Source of the DNA: Streptomyces scopuliridis RB72
GTDB taxonomy: Bacteria > Actinomycetota > Actinomycetes > Streptomycetales > Streptomycetaceae
DNA length: 64,000 nucleotides
Direction: 5' to 3'
NCBI RefSeq assembly: GCF_000718095.1
Contig: NZ_JOEI01000009.1
Location: 62,001 to 126,000, forward strand
Positions 41,656 to 52,143 of the stretch are shown piece by piece. The notes under the pieces are model-generated. The model did not search any database. It was not told the origin of the DNA and saw nothing but the letters and a program-made list of their open reading frames with translations. A program made the translations under genes and the position numbers. Position 1 is the first letter of the stretch; each line of letters begins with the position of its first letter.

Positions 41656-42726
41656 TCAACCCGAGCCCACGAAGAGCACCAGCAGCAGCCAGACCACCGG
41701 CGCCGTGGGCAGCAGGGAGTCCAGCCGGTCCATGATCCCGCCGTGGCCGGGCAGCAGTGTGCCCATGTCCTTGATGCCGAGATCCCGCTTGATCATGGAC
41801 TCGCCGAGATCACCGAGGGTGGCACTGGCCGCGACCGCGAGCCCCAGCAGCAGTCCCTGCCACCAGACCCCGTTGTCGATCATGAACTCCATGCAGAGCG
41901 CGCCGGCCACCATCGCGAAGACGACGGCTCCGGCCAGCCCCTCCCAGGTCTTGCCGGGGCTGATACGGGGCGCCAGCTTGTGCGTACCGAAGCGCCAGCC
42001 GACCGCGTACGCGCCCGTGTCGCTGACGACCGTCAGCACCAGGAACATCAGCACCCGCCACGGACCGTCGTGCGCGGTGAGCATCATCGCGACGAACGTG
42101 GCCAGGAACGGGACGTAGAACGCGGCGAAGACCCCCGCCGTCACATCTCTGAGATAGCCCTCGGGCGGTTCCGTCATCCGCCAGATCAGCACCGCGAGCG
42201 CGGTGAGGGCCATCGCGACCCAGGCGCCCTCCGCCCCCCGCGCGTATCCGGCGACGACCATCGCGGCGCCGCCGACGGCCAGCGGGACGAGCGGTGCCTT
42301 GATGCCCTTCTTCTCATCGAGCCGTGAAGTCAGCTCCCACAGCCCGATCACCACCGCGATCGCTATGACACCGATGAAGACGGCCTTGACGATGAAGAGC
42401 GAGGCCGCGACCACCGCGCCGAGCCCGACACCGACCCCTATGGCCGCACGCAGATCACGTCCGGCCCGCTTCTTCGGCGGGGGTGGCGGAGGGGCTGCCA
42501 TGGGCTCCTGCGGAGTCTCGTCACGGAACAGGGGGCCGCCCGGCCGAGCGGCCCCCCGGTCGTCGTCCTGGTCCCCGCTGTCGGCGGGTCCGTCGGGCAC
42601 GATGGGCATGGGCCGAGTCTGCTGTGCGGGATGCTCATCGTATGCGGGACCCGCCGGGACAGCCCCCGGGTCGGTCGGTCCCCAGTATCCGGCTGTCGAC
42701 GAGGCTCCCCGGGAAGAGTCGTTCAT
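41656..42726 (-). CDS. cdsA: Phosphatidate cytidylyltransferase
   Basis: 356 residues, ATG overlapping the frr stop as ATGA. A Pro-rich hydrophilic leader of about 90 residues ([14 protein letters not shown]) is longer than in E. coli CdsA and typical of actinobacteria. About eight membrane spans follow. The family signature near the C-terminus is [14 protein letters not shown]...[11 protein letters not shown]. It makes CDP-diacylglycerol from phosphatidate and CTP, the precursor of phosphatidylinositol and cardiolipin in the membrane. Confidence 0.95.
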   Translation of the reverse strand: MNDSSRGASSTAGYWGPTDPGAVPAGPAYDEHPAQQTRPMPIVPDGPADSGDQDDDRGAARPGGPLFRDETPQEPMAAPPPPPPKKRAGRDLRAAIGVGVGLGAVVAASLFIVKAVFIGVIAIAVVIGLWELTSRLDEKKGIKAPLVPLAVGGAAMVVAGYARGAEGAWVAMALTALAVLIWRMTEPPEGYLRDVTAGVFAAFYVPFLATFVAMMLTAHDGPWRVLMFLVLTVVSDTGAYAVGWRFGTHKLAPRISPGKTWEGLAGAVVFAMVAGALCMEFMIDNGVWWQGLLLGLAVAASATLGDLGESMIKRDLGIKDMGTLLPGHGGIMDRLDSLLPTAPVVWLLLVLFVGSG

Positions 42727-43283
42727 CAGACCTCGAGCAGCTCGGCTTCCTTGTGCTTGAGCAGCTCGTCCACCTGCGCGACATACTTCGCGGTGGTGTC
42801 GTCGAGCTCCTTCTCGGCGCGGCGGCCCTCGTCCTCGCCGACCTCGCCGTCCTTGATCAGCTTGTCGATGGTCTCCTTGGCCTTGCGGCGGACCGCGCGG
42901 ATCGAGATCTTCGAGTCCTCGGCCTTGGTCTTGGCGACCTTGATGAACTCCTTGCGGCGGTCCTGCGTCAGCTCGGGGAACACCACCCGGATGATGTTGC
43001 CGTCGTTGCTCGGATTGACGCCGAGGTCGGAGTCGCGGATCGCCTGCTCGATATTGCGCAGCGCGCTCTTGTCGAACGGGGTCACCACGGCCATCCGCGC
43101 CTCGGGCACGGCGAACGAGGCGAGCTGGTTGATCGGGGTCAGGGCACCGTAGTAGTCCGCCACGATCTTGTTGAACATCGCCGGGTGCGCCCGCCCTGTG
43201 CGGATCGCGGCGAAGTCGTCTTTGGCGACCAGGACGGCCTTCTCCATCTTCTCCTCGGCCTCGAGGAGGGTCTCTTCGATCAC
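42726..43283 (-). CDS. frr: Ribosome recycling factor
   Basis: 185 residues, exactly the family length, from GTG 43283; AGGAG is six bases upstream and a second GTG precedes it. [27 protein letters not shown] and [15 protein letters not shown] are the RRF helices. It separates the ribosome from mRNA after termination, with EF-G. Coupled to cdsA by a four-base overlap. Downstream of pyrH by 127 bases. Confidence 0.96.
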   Translation of the reverse strand: MIEETLLEAEEKMEKAVLVAKDDFAAIRTGRAHPAMFNKIVADYYGALTPINQLASFAVPEARMAVVTPFDKSALRNIEQAIRDSDLGVNPSNDGNIIRVVFPELTQDRRKEFIKVAKTKAEDSKISIRAVRRKAKETIDKLIKDGEVGEDEGRRAEKELDDTTAKYVAQVDELLKHKEAELLEV

Positions 43284-43410
43284 CACTTGCTCCTGCGTGT
43301 CTTGAGTGGGCCCGGCGTGCGAATCGGCCGGCGGAACCTGCGTCGCGTCTTCTCCTGCACGGTGTCCGACCGGCAGGGCTTTGTCCATCCCCGTGCGGGG
43401 CAGCCCCGGA

Positions 43411-44187
43411 TCAGCTCCGGGTGCCCTGGTCGCTCACGAGCGTGCCGATCTTCTCACCCTTGACCGCACGCGCGATATTGCCTTCCTTCAGCAATTCGAA
43501 GACGAGGATCGGCAACTTGTTGTCCTGGCACAGCGTGATGGCGGTCATGTCGGCGACGCGCAGATCACCGGCGATCACCTCGCCGTACTCCAGGGCGTCG
43601 AACTTGACCGCGGCGGGGTTGGTCTTGGGGTCGGAGTCGTACACCCCGTCGACCCCGTTCTTCCCCATCAACAATGCCTCGGCATCGATCTCCAGCGCGC
43701 GCTGGGCGGCCGTGGTGTCGGTGGAGAAGTACGGCATGCCCATACCGGCGCCGAAGATCACGACGCGGCCCTTCTCCAGGTGGCGCACGGCGCGGAGGGG
43801 GATGTACGGCTCCGCGACCTGGCCCATGGTGATGGCGGTCTGGACACGGGAGTCGATGCCCTCCTTCTCCAGGAAGTCCTGGAGGGCGAGGCAGTTCATG
43901 ACCGTGCCGAGCATGCCCATGTAGTCGGAGCGCGCCCGGTCCATACCGCGCTGCTGGAGTTCGGCGCCCCGGAAGAAGTTGCCCCCGCCGATGACGACCG
44001 CGATCTGGGCGCCGTCCCGGACGACGGCGGCGATCTCGCGGGCGATGGCGTGGACGACATCGGGGTCGACGCCGAGCGCTCCCCGGCCGGCGAACGCCTC
44101 ACCGGACAGCTTCAGCATGAAGCGGCCGTGGCCGTGGTTCCTGCCGTCGTCGCTCTTCTTGCCGTCGCTTGTGTCGGCCTGTTCCAT
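43411..44187 (-). CDS. pyrH: Uridylate kinase
   Basis: 258 residues from ATG 44187 behind [18 protein letters not shown] binds phosphate, [11 protein letters not shown] and [11 protein letters not shown] are family signatures. It phosphorylates UMP to UDP in the cytosol for pyrimidine nucleotide supply. A short Ser/Asp/Lys/Gly-rich N-terminus ([11 protein letters not shown]) precedes the fold. Follows tsf after a hairpin. Confidence 0.96.
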   Translation of the reverse strand: MEQADTSDGKKSDDGRNHGHGRFMLKLSGEAFAGRGALGVDPDVVHAIAREIAAVVRDGAQIAVVIGGGNFFRGAELQQRGMDRARSDYMGMLGTVMNCLALQDFLEKEGIDSRVQTAITMGQVAEPYIPLRAVRHLEKGRVVIFGAGMGMPYFSTDTTAAQRALEIDAEALLMGKNGVDGVYDSDPKTNPAAVKFDALEYGEVIAGDLRVADMTAITLCQDNKLPILVFELLKEGNIARAVKGEKIGTLVSDQGTRS

Positions 44188-44215
44188 GGAGATCTCCTCG
44201 TGCGCATACGAAGAA

Positions 44216-44258
44216 GGCCATTGCCGGGGTCCTTGCGGTTCCCTGTGCGGCAATGGCC
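44216..44258 (-). terminator. Hairpin between tsf and pyrH
   Basis: GGCCATTGCCG and its perfect complement enclose a 21-base loop, ending about 30 bases before the pyrH start. On the minus strand TTCTTCG follows. It probably reduces read-through from rpsB-tsf into pyrH. Confidence 0.6.
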
Positions 44259-44343
44259 TCCTCGTCAGATCTGCGGCCGCCCGACAGGTACCCGGACGAC
44301 TGCGTCAGACCCTATCGGGGTCTTTGGTTGATCGCGTACAGAC

Positions 44344-45180
44344 TCAGACGCCGACCTTGATGCGCACGAAGCGCGTCAGGGCGACGCCGGCCTCGTCCAG
44401 GACCTTCTGGACGGACTTCTTGTTGTCCTTGGCGAACGCCTGCTCCGTGACGACGACGTCCTTGAAGAAGCCGTTGACACGACCCTCGACGATCTTCGGC
44501 AGGGCGGCCTCGGGCTTGCCCTCCTCGCGCGAGGTGGCCTCGGCCACGCGGCGCTCGTTCTCGACCGTCTCGGCCGGGACCTCGTCACGGCTCAGGTACT
44601 TCGGGGCGAAGGCGGCGATGTGCTGCGCGACGTCCTTGGCGACCTCCGCGTTCTCCTTGTCCAGCTGGACGAGGACGCCGACCTGCGGCGGGAGGTCGGG
44701 CATGGTGCGGTGCATGTAGGCGGCCACGTAACCGCCGGTGAACTGCGCGAAGCGGTCCAGGACGATCTTCTCGCCGAGGTTGGCGTTCGCCTCGTCGACG
44801 TACGCCTGCACGGTCTTCCCGGCCTCGATCTCGGAGGCGAGCAGCGCCGGGAGGTCGGCCGGGGAAGTCGCGGCGACGTGAGCGGCGAGCGTGTTGGCGA
44901 CGGTCTGGAACTTGTCACCCTTGGCGACGAAGTCCGTCTCGCACTTCAGCTCAAGGAGGACGCCGGACGTCTTGTCCTCGGAGATGAGGGAGACGACGGC
45001 GCCGTTCTCGGCCGAACGGCCCTCGCGCTTGGCGACGCCCTTCTGGCCCTTGACGCGGAGAAGCTCGACGGCCTTGTCGACGTTGCCGTCGGCCTCGTCG
45101 AGCGCCTTCTTGCAGTCCATCATGCCGGCGCCGGTGAGCTCACGGAGCTTCTTGACGTCAGCGGCGGTGTAGTTCGCCAT
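44344..45180 (-). CDS. tsf: Elongation factor Ts
   Basis: 278 residues from ATG 45180. [18 protein letters not shown] is the N-terminal EF-Ts signature and [10 protein letters not shown] the second. It exchanges GDP for GTP on EF-Tu. Transcribed after rpsB with an intervening hairpin, as in most bacteria. Confidence 0.97.
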   Translation of the reverse strand: MANYTAADVKKLRELTGAGMMDCKKALDEADGNVDKAVELLRVKGQKGVAKREGRSAENGAVVSLISEDKTSGVLLELKCETDFVAKGDKFQTVANTLAAHVAATSPADLPALLASEIEAGKTVQAYVDEANANLGEKIVLDRFAQFTGGYVAAYMHRTMPDLPPQVGVLVQLDKENAEVAKDVAQHIAAFAPKYLSRDEVPAETVENERRVAEATSREEGKPEAALPKIVEGRVNGFFKDVVVTEQAFAKDNKKSVQKVLDEAGVALTRFVRIKVGV

Positions 45181-45223
45181 GATCTGTAATTCTCTCTCGA
45201 AGGTCTGAAGGATCTACGGGTGA

Positions 45224-45251
45224 ACGGCGGGGGCCGGTGGGCCCCCGCCGT
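45224..45251 (-). terminator. Attenuator hairpin between rpsB and tsf
   Basis: ACGGCGGGGGCC pairs perfectly with GGCCCCCGCCGT around three bases, immediately after rpsB. It probably sets the rpsB:tsf ratio. Confidence 0.65.
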
Positions 45252-45273
45252 CAACTACCGAACCTGGGAAAGG

Positions 45274-46191
45274 TCAGGCCTGCTCGGTGTCCGCGGCCGG
45301 AGCCTCGGCGGGGGCCTCGGCCTGCTCCGCGTCGGCGACCTTCTCCGTCTCGGCGGAGGTCTGGACGTCGCCCTCGGCCTTGGCCTCGGCCGGCTTCTCG
45401 GCGTCGTCCTTCTTCTCGCCCTCAAGCAGGTCGCGCTCCCACTCGGCGAGCGGCTCGCCGGCGGCCTTCTCGCCCGGCTTCGAGTCACCGGTGGCGACGC
45501 CGGAACGGGCGATGAGGCCCTCGGCGACGGCGTCGGCGATCACGCGGGTGAGCAGGGTGACGGAGCGGATCGCGTCGTCGTTGCCCGGGATCTTGTAGTC
45601 GACCTCGTCGGGGTCGCAGTTGGTGTCGAGGATCGCGACGACCGGGATGTGGAGCTTGCGCGCCTCACCGACGGCGATGTGCTCCTTCTTGGTGTCGACG
45701 ATCCAGACGGCGCTGGGCACCTTCTGCATCTCGCGGATACCACCGAGGGTCTTCTCCAGCTTGGCCTTCTCGCGGGAGAGGACCAGCAGCTCCTTCTTGG
45801 TGAGGCCGGAGGCGGCCACGTCCTCGAAGTCGATCTGCTCAAGCTCCTTCAGACGCTGAAGGCGCTTGTAGACGGTGGAGAAGTTGGTGAGCATGCCGCC
45901 CAGCCAGCGCTGGTTGACGTAGGGCATGCCGACGCGCGTCGCCTGCTCGGCGATGGCCTCCTGGGCCTGCTTCTTCGTACCGACGAACATGATGGAGCCG
46001 CCGTGCGCGACGGTCTCCTTGACGAACTCGTAGGCGCGGTCGATGTACGACAGCGACTGGAGCAGGTCGATGATGTAGATGCCGTTGCGCTCGGTGAAGA
46101 TGAAGCGCTTCATCTTCGGGTTCCAGCGACGGGTCTGGTGACCGAAGTGGACGCCGCTTTCCAGCAGCTCCCGCATCGTGACGACGGCCAT
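45274..46191 (-). CDS. rpsB: 30S ribosomal protein S2
   Basis: 305 residues from ATG 46191 behind [26 protein letters not shown] starts the conserved fold and [12 protein letters not shown] follows. The C-terminal 70 residues are Ala/Glu-rich and acidic ([12 protein letters not shown]), a known actinobacterial extension. It binds late in 30S assembly. No gene is seen in the 284 bases upstream, which should contain its promoter. Confidence 0.97.
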   Translation of the reverse strand: MAVVTMRELLESGVHFGHQTRRWNPKMKRFIFTERNGIYIIDLLQSLSYIDRAYEFVKETVAHGGSIMFVGTKKQAQEAIAEQATRVGMPYVNQRWLGGMLTNFSTVYKRLQRLKELEQIDFEDVAASGLTKKELLVLSREKAKLEKTLGGIREMQKVPSAVWIVDTKKEHIAVGEARKLHIPVVAILDTNCDPDEVDYKIPGNDDAIRSVTLLTRVIADAVAEGLIARSGVATGDSKPGEKAAGEPLAEWERDLLEGEKKDDAEKPAEAKAEGDVQTSAETEKVADAEQAEAPAEAPAADTEQA

Positions 46192-46475
46192 GGCCGTACT
46201 CCTTGAGATACTCGGTTGTCGCGTCCGCCGGACGGCAGTCGCGCCTGACGCCCCGATGCGCTGTGCCACGGAAGTCCGAGACCGAGAAGCGCTGACATCG
46301 GCGCGAAGGGGCCGATGGCGGGGCGTGCGAAGTCGACCCGGTGACCCGGATCGCCACAAGAAGTGTACGGGACCTTCGCACCCCTGGGTGACGGCGCTGT
46401 CCACAACCGGCCGGTACTCCACAGATCCCGTTCATGATCAGCGCGATGTGGCCCTCGTGCGCGACCGTGGACCAC

Positions 46476-47423
46476 ATGACCACTGTCCGTAGCCGCGTCG
46501 GCACACCCGTCCCACTGCTCGCACTTCTCGTACTCCTCGCTGTTGTCCTGGCGCCGCTCGCTCTGCGGGCCGCGCCGGAGGCGCTGGCCGCGGAAGCGCC
46601 CGGGGGCGGCTTCCGAACGGACCGGGCCTGGCCGGTGGGCTCGCGTCCGGCGGTGCTGCGGGGCTGGGAGCCGCCCGCTTCGGCGTACGGTCGCGGTCAT
46701 CGCGGGGTGGATCTGGCCGCGCCGGCCGGGGCGCCGGTACGGGCGGCGGCCTCCGGCCGGGTCTCCTTCGCGGGACAGGTGGCGGGGCGCGGGGTCCTCA
46801 CGATCACACTGTCCGGTACAGGCGATCCGCCGCTGCGGACCACCTACGAACCGGTGTCACCGCTCGTCGCCGAAGGAGACGAAGTGAGGGCGGGCCAGCG
46901 GGTCGGCACGCTGACAGGAGCCACGTCCCACTGCGCGGCGGGCTGTCTGCACTGGGGGCTGCTGCGGGGCGCGGTCTATCTGAACCCGCTGTCCCTGCTG
47001 CCCCGCGAACTGCTGCGCCGGGGCCCGTCACGGCTCCTGCCGGTCTTCGGCGTTCCCGAGCCGGGGCCTGGGGGAGCCCCGCGGGGCGCGTGGTGGTTAC
47101 CGGCGGCGCATCCGCCGGCGCACGCGCCCGGCCCTCAGCCCCGTACGCCGCGCAGCGCCATGGAGACGGCCGCCTCGGCGATCTCCGGGGGCGCCTCGGC
47201 CGCGCCGAGTTCGATACGTCTGACCGCCGCGTCCACAACACCCTGGAGCAGCATGGCGGCGAGCCGGGGCTGTTCGTGGCCCAGTTCACCAAGAGCCTCC
47301 ACGATCATGGCGATCAGACCGCCGTGCGCGGCCCGGATCTTCTCCCGGGCTCCGGCGTCCAGCTCGCTCGCGGAGATGGCGACGACCGCGCGGTGCCGCC
47401 GGTCCCCGACCAGCGCGAGCTGA
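46476..47423 (+). CDS. M23-family peptidase with an overlapping C-terminal extension
   Basis: 315 residues from ATG 46476; two earlier ATGs (46434 onward) are also in frame. A signal segment (VPLLALLVLLAVVLAPLAL) is followed by HRGVDLAAPAGAPVRAA and HWGLLRG, the metal-binding H-x3-D and HxG blocks of LytM-type peptidases. The domain ends near residue 190. The frame then runs on as a Pro/Ser/Arg-rich tail that overlaps the opposite-strand TetR gene for 289 bases and has a TTA codon (residue 208). The tail looks like a lost stop rather than a real domain. It may cleave peptidoglycan cross-links. Confidence 0.75.
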   Translation: MTTVRSRVGTPVPLLALLVLLAVVLAPLALRAAPEALAAEAPGGGFRTDRAWPVGSRPAVLRGWEPPASAYGRGHRGVDLAAPAGAPVRAAASGRVSFAGQVAGRGVLTITLSGTGDPPLRTTYEPVSPLVAEGDEVRAGQRVGTLTGATSHCAAGCLHWGLLRGAVYLNPLSLLPRELLRRGPSRLLPVFGVPEPGPGGAPRGAWWLPAAHPPAHAPGPQPRTPRSAMETAASAISGGASAAPSSIRLTAASTTPWSSMAASRGCSWPSSPRASTIMAIRPPCAARIFSRAPASSSLAEMATTARCRRSPTSAS

Positions 47424-47716
47424 CGGCGCACATACGCCTCGATCTTGGCCTCGGGCGTCTCCGCCCCGGCCATGGCCGCCTCGACCTCGGCCGCCCAGAC
47501 GGGGAAGTCGACGGCGCACAGTTCCTCGACGACGGCGGCTCGCGAGCGGAAGTACTCATAGACGGAGGACCTGGCGAGGCCGGTGCGCTCGGCGAGTGCG
47601 GGGAAGGTCAGCGCGTCCGTACCGCCTTCGGACAGGAGGGAGCGCGCGGCGTCCAGCAGGGCGCCTCGCTGCATGGTCCGGTGCTCGGCCACGGAGGCCG
47701 CTCGAATCCTGGGCAC
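47135..47716 (-). CDS. TetR-family regulator
   Basis: 193 residues. GTG 47716 is the first start but its GGAGG is only one base away; GTG 47692 and ATG 47674 are alternatives. The N-terminal 60 residues carry the TetR helix-turn-helix (LTFPALAERTGLARSSVYEYF). The rest is an alpha-helical ligand domain (about 120 residues) without a recognisable ligand. It is transcribed towards whiG and its 3' end overlaps the M23 gene. Targets unknown. Confidence 0.88.
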   Translation of the reverse strand: MPRIRAASVAEHRTMQRGALLDAARSLLSEGGTDALTFPALAERTGLARSSVYEYFRSRAAVVEELCAVDFPVWAAEVEAAMAGAETPEAKIEAYVRRQLALVGDRRHRAVVAISASELDAGAREKIRAAHGGLIAMIVEALGELGHEQPRLAAMLLQGVVDAAVRRIELGAAEAPPEIAEAAVSMALRGVRG

Positions 47717-47753
47717 GCCTCCACTCTACGGATGAGCGGGCGGCGACACAGCG

Positions 47754-48590
47754 TCAGCGTCCGACGTCGGCCAGCTTCGCCCGCAGCTGCAGCACGGACT
47801 TTGTGTGGATCTGGCTGACCCTGCTCTCGGTCACCCCGAGGACATGGCCGATCTCGGCGAGCGTGAGGCCCTCGTAGTAGTAGAGCGTGACGACGGTCTT
47901 CTCCCGGTCGGGAAGGGTGTTGATGGCCCGCGCGAGCAACCGTCTCAGCTCACGGTCCTCGGCGACCTCCACCGGGTTGTCGGCGGCGGTGTCCTCCAGG
48001 GTGTCCATGAGGCTGAGCCGGTCGCCGCCCTCGCCGCCGACATGCAGCAGCTCCTCCAGCGCCACGACGTTCGCCAGGGACAACTGGCTGAAAACCGCGT
48101 GCAGTTCCTCCAGCGCGATCCCCATCTCGGCAGCGACCTCGGGCTCCGTGGGCGTACGCCGCAGCTGGGCCTCCAGCGTGGCGTAGGCGCGCTCGACGGC
48201 CCTGGCCTTCTGCCGTACGGAGCGCGGGATCCAGTCCAGGGCCCGGAGTTCGTCGATCATGGCACCGCGGATACGGGTGATCGCGTACGTCTCGAACTTG
48301 ATGGACCGCTCGATGTCGAACTTCTCGATCGCGTCGATCAGACCGAAGACCCCGGAGGAGACGAAGTCGGCCTGCTCGACATTGGACGGCAGCCCCACAC
48401 TCACCCGGCCCGCCACATACTTCACCAGGGGCGAGTAGTGCAGGATCAACTGCTCGCGCAGCCGCTCGTCGCCCGTGGTCTTGTACGACCGCCACAACTC
48501 GTCGAGCGACGAGGGCGCGGGGGGCCGCACGCCGCTCCGGGCGGCAGGGGGCGCCGCCGCGCGGTCAGACCCGGAGGTGTGCTGGGGCAT
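47754..48590 (-). CDS. whiG: Sporulation sigma factor WhiG
   Basis: 278 residues from ATG 48590, the family length; the frame is open upstream but without a start that keeps the known N-terminus MPQHTSGS. FliA-class sigma factor: region 2 has [17 protein letters not shown] and [19 protein letters not shown], region 4 has [23 protein letters not shown]. It directs RNA polymerase to late sporulation genes such as whiH and whiI at the start of spore septation. Adjacent to TetR and, upstream, dprA. The 245-base gap before it holds no gene that I can see. Confidence 0.95.
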   Translation of the reverse strand: MPQHTSGSDRAAAPPAARSGVRPPAPSSLDELWRSYKTTGDERLREQLILHYSPLVKYVAGRVSVGLPSNVEQADFVSSGVFGLIDAIEKFDIERSIKFETYAITRIRGAMIDELRALDWIPRSVRQKARAVERAYATLEAQLRRTPTEPEVAAEMGIALEELHAVFSQLSLANVVALEELLHVGGEGGDRLSLMDTLEDTAADNPVEVAEDRELRRLLARAINTLPDREKTVVTLYYYEGLTLAEIGHVLGVTESRVSQIHTKSVLQLRAKLADVGR

Positions 48591-48835
48591 GCGTTGCCTT
48601 GAGCCGTTCTGCTGTGACGTGCGGGGGGACATCTGTCGCGGTGGCCGGAATGCAGGTGAGCGTAGCGTGACTGGAGCGTCGCGCTGAGCGAGGAACGGGC
48701 GCCCGCACCCGCCTCGGCGGACGCCGTCGACCACACCTTCGATCCGGGGCCGACGCCGCTCGCGCCGGCCCCCGGGGTGTCACCGATCGTGAGACAGGGG
48801 TCATCCGCATCACCTTTTCACCCGAATGCCCCAGG

Positions 48836-49978
48836 TCAAGTACCGCCTCGCCGCGCGGCGGCCAACTGCCAGCCGTCGCCATGCCGTTCGACAAACCCCA
48901 ACGAGTGCAGTTCGTACAATCTGCCGAGCGCCTCGTCCGTGGTCGTGCCCGCGCCGCGCGCGATCTCCGGCCCCCGCGAGGCACCCCGGGCGGGCAGCGC
49001 CTCCAGAACCCGTGCGCTGACCGGGTCGAGCAGATCCCTGGGGAGTACGGGACCGCGTCGGAGCGGTGCCAGTTCGCCCATGTCGCCCACCAGCTCGGCG
49101 ACTTCCGCGGCGTCCGTGACCAGCACTCCCTCACCGCGCAGCAGTTCGTGCACGCCCGCCGAGAGACCGCTGGTGGCGGGGCCGGGCACGCCCATCGTGA
49201 AGCGGCCGAGCCGCTGCGCGGCGCGCGCGGTGACCAGCGATCCGCTGCGGTACTCCGCCTCCACCACGACGGTCCCCCTGGTGAGCGCGGCGATCACGCG
49301 GTTACGGAGCACGAACCTGCTGCGGGTGGGATGGTCGCCCGGCGGTAATTCACCGATGACCAGCCCCTGTTCGGCGATGCGTCCGATCAACTCCGTGTGA
49401 CCGCGCGGATAGACCACATCGACCCCGCAGGCGAGGACGGCCACGGTGGCGCCGTCGGCCGCCAGCGCGCCGCGGTGCGCCGCGCCGTCCACACCGAACG
49501 CCGCACCGGAGGTCACCACCCAGCCGCGCTCCGCCAGACCCGAGCCCAGACTCGCCGCCATATGTGCCCCGTACGGAGTACACGCCCTGGCGCCGACCAC
49601 GGCGACGGAGCGCAGTGACCAGAGCCGGAGATCCGCGGCGCCCCGTACCCACAGCCCGATGGGCGCGGCCTCTTCCAGATCGTCGAGCTGGCTGGGCCAC
49701 TCCCGGTCGCCGGGGCAGATGAACCGGCCGCCGAGCGCGCTCACCGCCGCCAGATCGCGCTCGGGGTCGGCCGCCGCCGCCCGTATCCGATAGCCGCCGA
49801 GCCGCCGCTCACCGACCTCGGTGAGCTGCTCCGGTCCCGCGCCCGGCGAGGTGAGCAGTTCCAGCAGCCCGGCCGCACCGAACCTCCGCAGCCACCGTCC
49901 GCCGCACTCGTCCCCCGGCTCCAGGATCCGTGTGAGCGCGGCCCGCGCCAGCCGCTCCCCCGGGCCGACGCAGGTCAT
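48836..49978 (-). CDS. dprA: DNA-processing protein DprA
   Basis: 380 residues, ATG overlapping the comM stop. A SAM-like N-domain is followed by the Rossmann core: VVGARACTPYG, SGAAFGVDGAAHRGAL and NRVIAALTRGTVVVEA. A C-terminal winged helix with ARGAGTTTDEALGRLYEL completes it. DprA loads RecA on incoming single strands in natural transformation and acts in other recombination. Leu codon 211 is TTA (49346-49348), so full-length synthesis needs the bldA tRNA that appears late in development. The upstream comM also has one. Confidence 0.95.
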   Translation of the reverse strand: MTCVGPGERLARAALTRILEPGDECGGRWLRRFGAAGLLELLTSPGAGPEQLTEVGERRLGGYRIRAAAADPERDLAAVSALGGRFICPGDREWPSQLDDLEEAAPIGLWVRGAADLRLWSLRSVAVVGARACTPYGAHMAASLGSGLAERGWVVTSGAAFGVDGAAHRGALAADGATVAVLACGVDVVYPRGHTELIGRIAEQGLVIGELPPGDHPTRSRFVLRNRVIAALTRGTVVVEAEYRSGSLVTARAAQRLGRFTMGVPGPATSGLSAGVHELLRGEGVLVTDAAEVAELVGDMGELAPLRRGPVLPRDLLDPVSARVLEALPARGASRGPEIARGAGTTTDEALGRLYELHSLGFVERHGDGWQLAAARRGGT

Positions 49979-51600
49979 GACGCCGCTCCGGCCGCCGCCG
50001 CGCCCCGGGCGACGCCCGTACGCAGCTCCAGCGCCAGGGCCACATCGCGCGATTCCGGCCGGGCGCGCCCGGCGAGGTCCGCGACCGTCCAGGCCACCCG
50101 CAGCACCCGGTCCAGGCCGCGCGCGGTGAGCAGCCCGCGCTCCAGATCACGTTCGGCCGCGGCGAGCGCTCCGGGCGCGACGGGCCAGCGCGTACGCAGC
50201 TCATGGCCGGGCACCTCGCTGTTGACCGTCCACGGTGTGCCGTCCAGCCGGGCCGCGGACCGCAGCCGGGCGCCCCGTACCCGCGCGGCCACCGCCGCCG
50301 TGGACTCGCCCCTGCCGCCCTGGCCCAGCAGATCCGCGCGGTGGACGGGCTGGACGCCGACCCGCAGGTCGACCCGGTCGAGCAGCGGCCCGGACAGCCG
50401 GGCCTGGTAGCGGCGGATCACCGAGGGCGGACAGTCGCACGCCGCCCCCACCAGGGTGTGCCGCCCGCATGGACAGGGATTGGCGGCCAGGATCATTAAG
50501 AACCGCGCGGGCAGCCGCACCACCCCGGCACTGCGGGCCACCACCACATGGCCGGACTCCAGCGGCTGCCGCAGAGCGTCCAGCGCCCGGCCCGAGAACT
50601 CCGGCGCCTCGTCGAGGAAGAGCACGCCCCGGTGGGCCAGCGACACCGCGCCCGGCCGAGGAAGCCCGTTGCCGCCGCCGACCAGGGACTGCATGGTCGC
50701 CGAGTGGTGCGGGGCGCAGTACGGCGGCGTGTGGACGAGCGGTTCGCCGGGCGGCAGCATGCCCGCCACCGAATGCACGGCGGTGACCTCCAGGGATTCC
50801 TGTCTGGTCAGCGGCGGCAGGACGCCGGGCAGCCGCTCCGCCAGCATCGTCTTCCCGGCCCCCGGCGGTCCGTGGAGCAACAGATGGTGCCCGCCGGCGG
50901 CGGCCACCTCCAGCGCCGTACGGGCCGCCGCCTGACCGGCCACATCGGCGAGATCCGGCCGGTGTCCGTCGCCCGTCCCGGCGCCCACGGCCAGACCGGT
51001 GCCCACCCCGGCGCCGGGCACCATCAGCCCCGCGAGCATCGCGTCAGGACGCCCCTGCGCGGTCTCCGCCTCCTCCTCGGGCACCGGCTCGTCGGTCAGT
51101 ACGGCGATGAGCTGGCGCAGGGTCCGTACCCCGAGGACGGAGACCCCCGGCACCAGGGAGGCCTCGCCCGCGGTCTGCTCGGGGACGACGACCTGGCGGT
51201 ACCCCGCCTCGGCCGCCGCGAGCACCGCCGGCAGCACCCCGCGCACCGGTCTGACCCGTCCGTCCAGGCCCAGCTCGCCGATCAGCACGAGATCGGCGAT
51301 GGCCTTGGAATCGATCCGTTCGGCGGCCCCGAGCACCGCCGCCGCCACGGCGAGGTCGAAGCCGCTGCCGCCCTTCGGCACGGAGGCGGGGCTCAGCCCC
51401 ACCGTGAGTTTCTTCTGCGGCCACTCGCCCCCCGAGTTCACCACGGCTGCCCGCACCCGGTCGCGGCTCTCCACCAGACTCTTGTCGGGCAGCCCCACCA
51501 GGGTGAAGGCGGCGACCCCGGGCTCCAGGTCGGCCTGGACCTCGACCACCACGCCCTCGACGCCCACCAGCGCCACCGAGCACGCACGCGCGAACCCCAT
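49975..51600 (-). CDS. comM: YifB/ComM-family Mg-chelatase-like AAA+ ATPase
   Basis: 541 residues, overlapping yraN and dprA by four bases on each side. A Lon-like domain (GLPDKSLVESRDRVRAA, SVPKGGSGFDLAVA) comes first. The AAA+ core has Walker A HGPPGAGKT, LFLDEAPEF (Walker B) and ANPCPCG. ComM is a branch-migration helicase that helps integrate transformed DNA. Leu codon 368 is TTA (50497-50499), making it bldA-dependent. The Mg-chelatase name comes from fold only. Confidence 0.93.
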   Translation of the reverse strand: MGFARACSVALVGVEGVVVEVQADLEPGVAAFTLVGLPDKSLVESRDRVRAAVVNSGGEWPQKKLTVGLSPASVPKGGSGFDLAVAAAVLGAAERIDSKAIADLVLIGELGLDGRVRPVRGVLPAVLAAAEAGYRQVVVPEQTAGEASLVPGVSVLGVRTLRQLIAVLTDEPVPEEEAETAQGRPDAMLAGLMVPGAGVGTGLAVGAGTGDGHRPDLADVAGQAAARTALEVAAAGGHHLLLHGPPGAGKTMLAERLPGVLPPLTRQESLEVTAVHSVAGMLPPGEPLVHTPPYCAPHHSATMQSLVGGGNGLPRPGAVSLAHRGVLFLDEAPEFSGRALDALRQPLESGHVVVARSAGVVRLPARFLMILAANPCPCGRHTLVGAACDCPPSVIRRYQARLSGPLLDRVDLRVGVQPVHRADLLGQGGRGESTAAVAARVRGARLRSAARLDGTPWTVNSEVPGHELRTRWPVAPGALAAAERDLERGLLTARGLDRVLRVAWTVADLAGRARPESRDVALALELRTGVARGAAAAGAAS

Positions 51601-51977
51601 CAGGCCACCCCCTGGGCGTGCTCGACCACCGGTGCGCCCCGGCCCGGCAGCAGCACCCCGATCAGATCGATACGCACCCCGCCGGGCGGCGGACCCCCGT
51701 ACCGCTCCAGCCAGCAGTCCGCGAGCCGTTTCAGCCGGTCCGCCTTCACCGGCGTGACCGCGGCCATCGGATGTTCGAACCAGCCGGCTCTGCGGGTCTT
51801 CACCTCGCAGACGACCAGGACGTCCCGGCCCCCGCTGTCCTTGTCGCGAGCCACGATGTCGATCTCGCCGACCCTGCCGCACCGCCAGTTCCGCGCCAGT
51901 ACGGTCATCCCCGCGTCGGCCAGCCGCCGCGCCGCCAGATCCTCGCCGTACCGCCCCAGTGCCCCCGTCGCGTTCAT
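51600..51977 (-). CDS. yraN: UPF0102 endonuclease-like protein YraN
   Basis: 125 residues. [25 protein letters not shown], the GEIDIVARD and VVCEVKTRR blocks form a restriction-endonuclease-like (PD-(D/E)xK) fold. Role unproven; it sits before comM and dprA in many bacteria, so a DNA repair or recombination role is plausible. The first gene of the coupled yraN-comM-dprA set. Confidence 0.9.
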   Translation of the reverse strand: MNATGALGRYGEDLAARRLADAGMTVLARNWRCGRVGEIDIVARDKDSGGRDVLVVCEVKTRRAGWFEHPMAAVTPVKADRLKRLADCWLERYGGPPPGGVRIDLIGVLLPGRGAPVVEHAQGVA

Positions 51978-52143
51978 TTCGGCACCACCTCCGGTACCGA
52001 CTCTGACGCGACCGCCCGAAGCTAGTGGATCTTGGTGGACGACCCGGCGGTTGTGGAAAACTCGCTCACTCGTCCGTGGCGCTCCAGCACCCCGGCCCCC
52101 TCACGCCGGCCCGCTCAAGCCGGCCCCGGCCCGATCACGCTCT

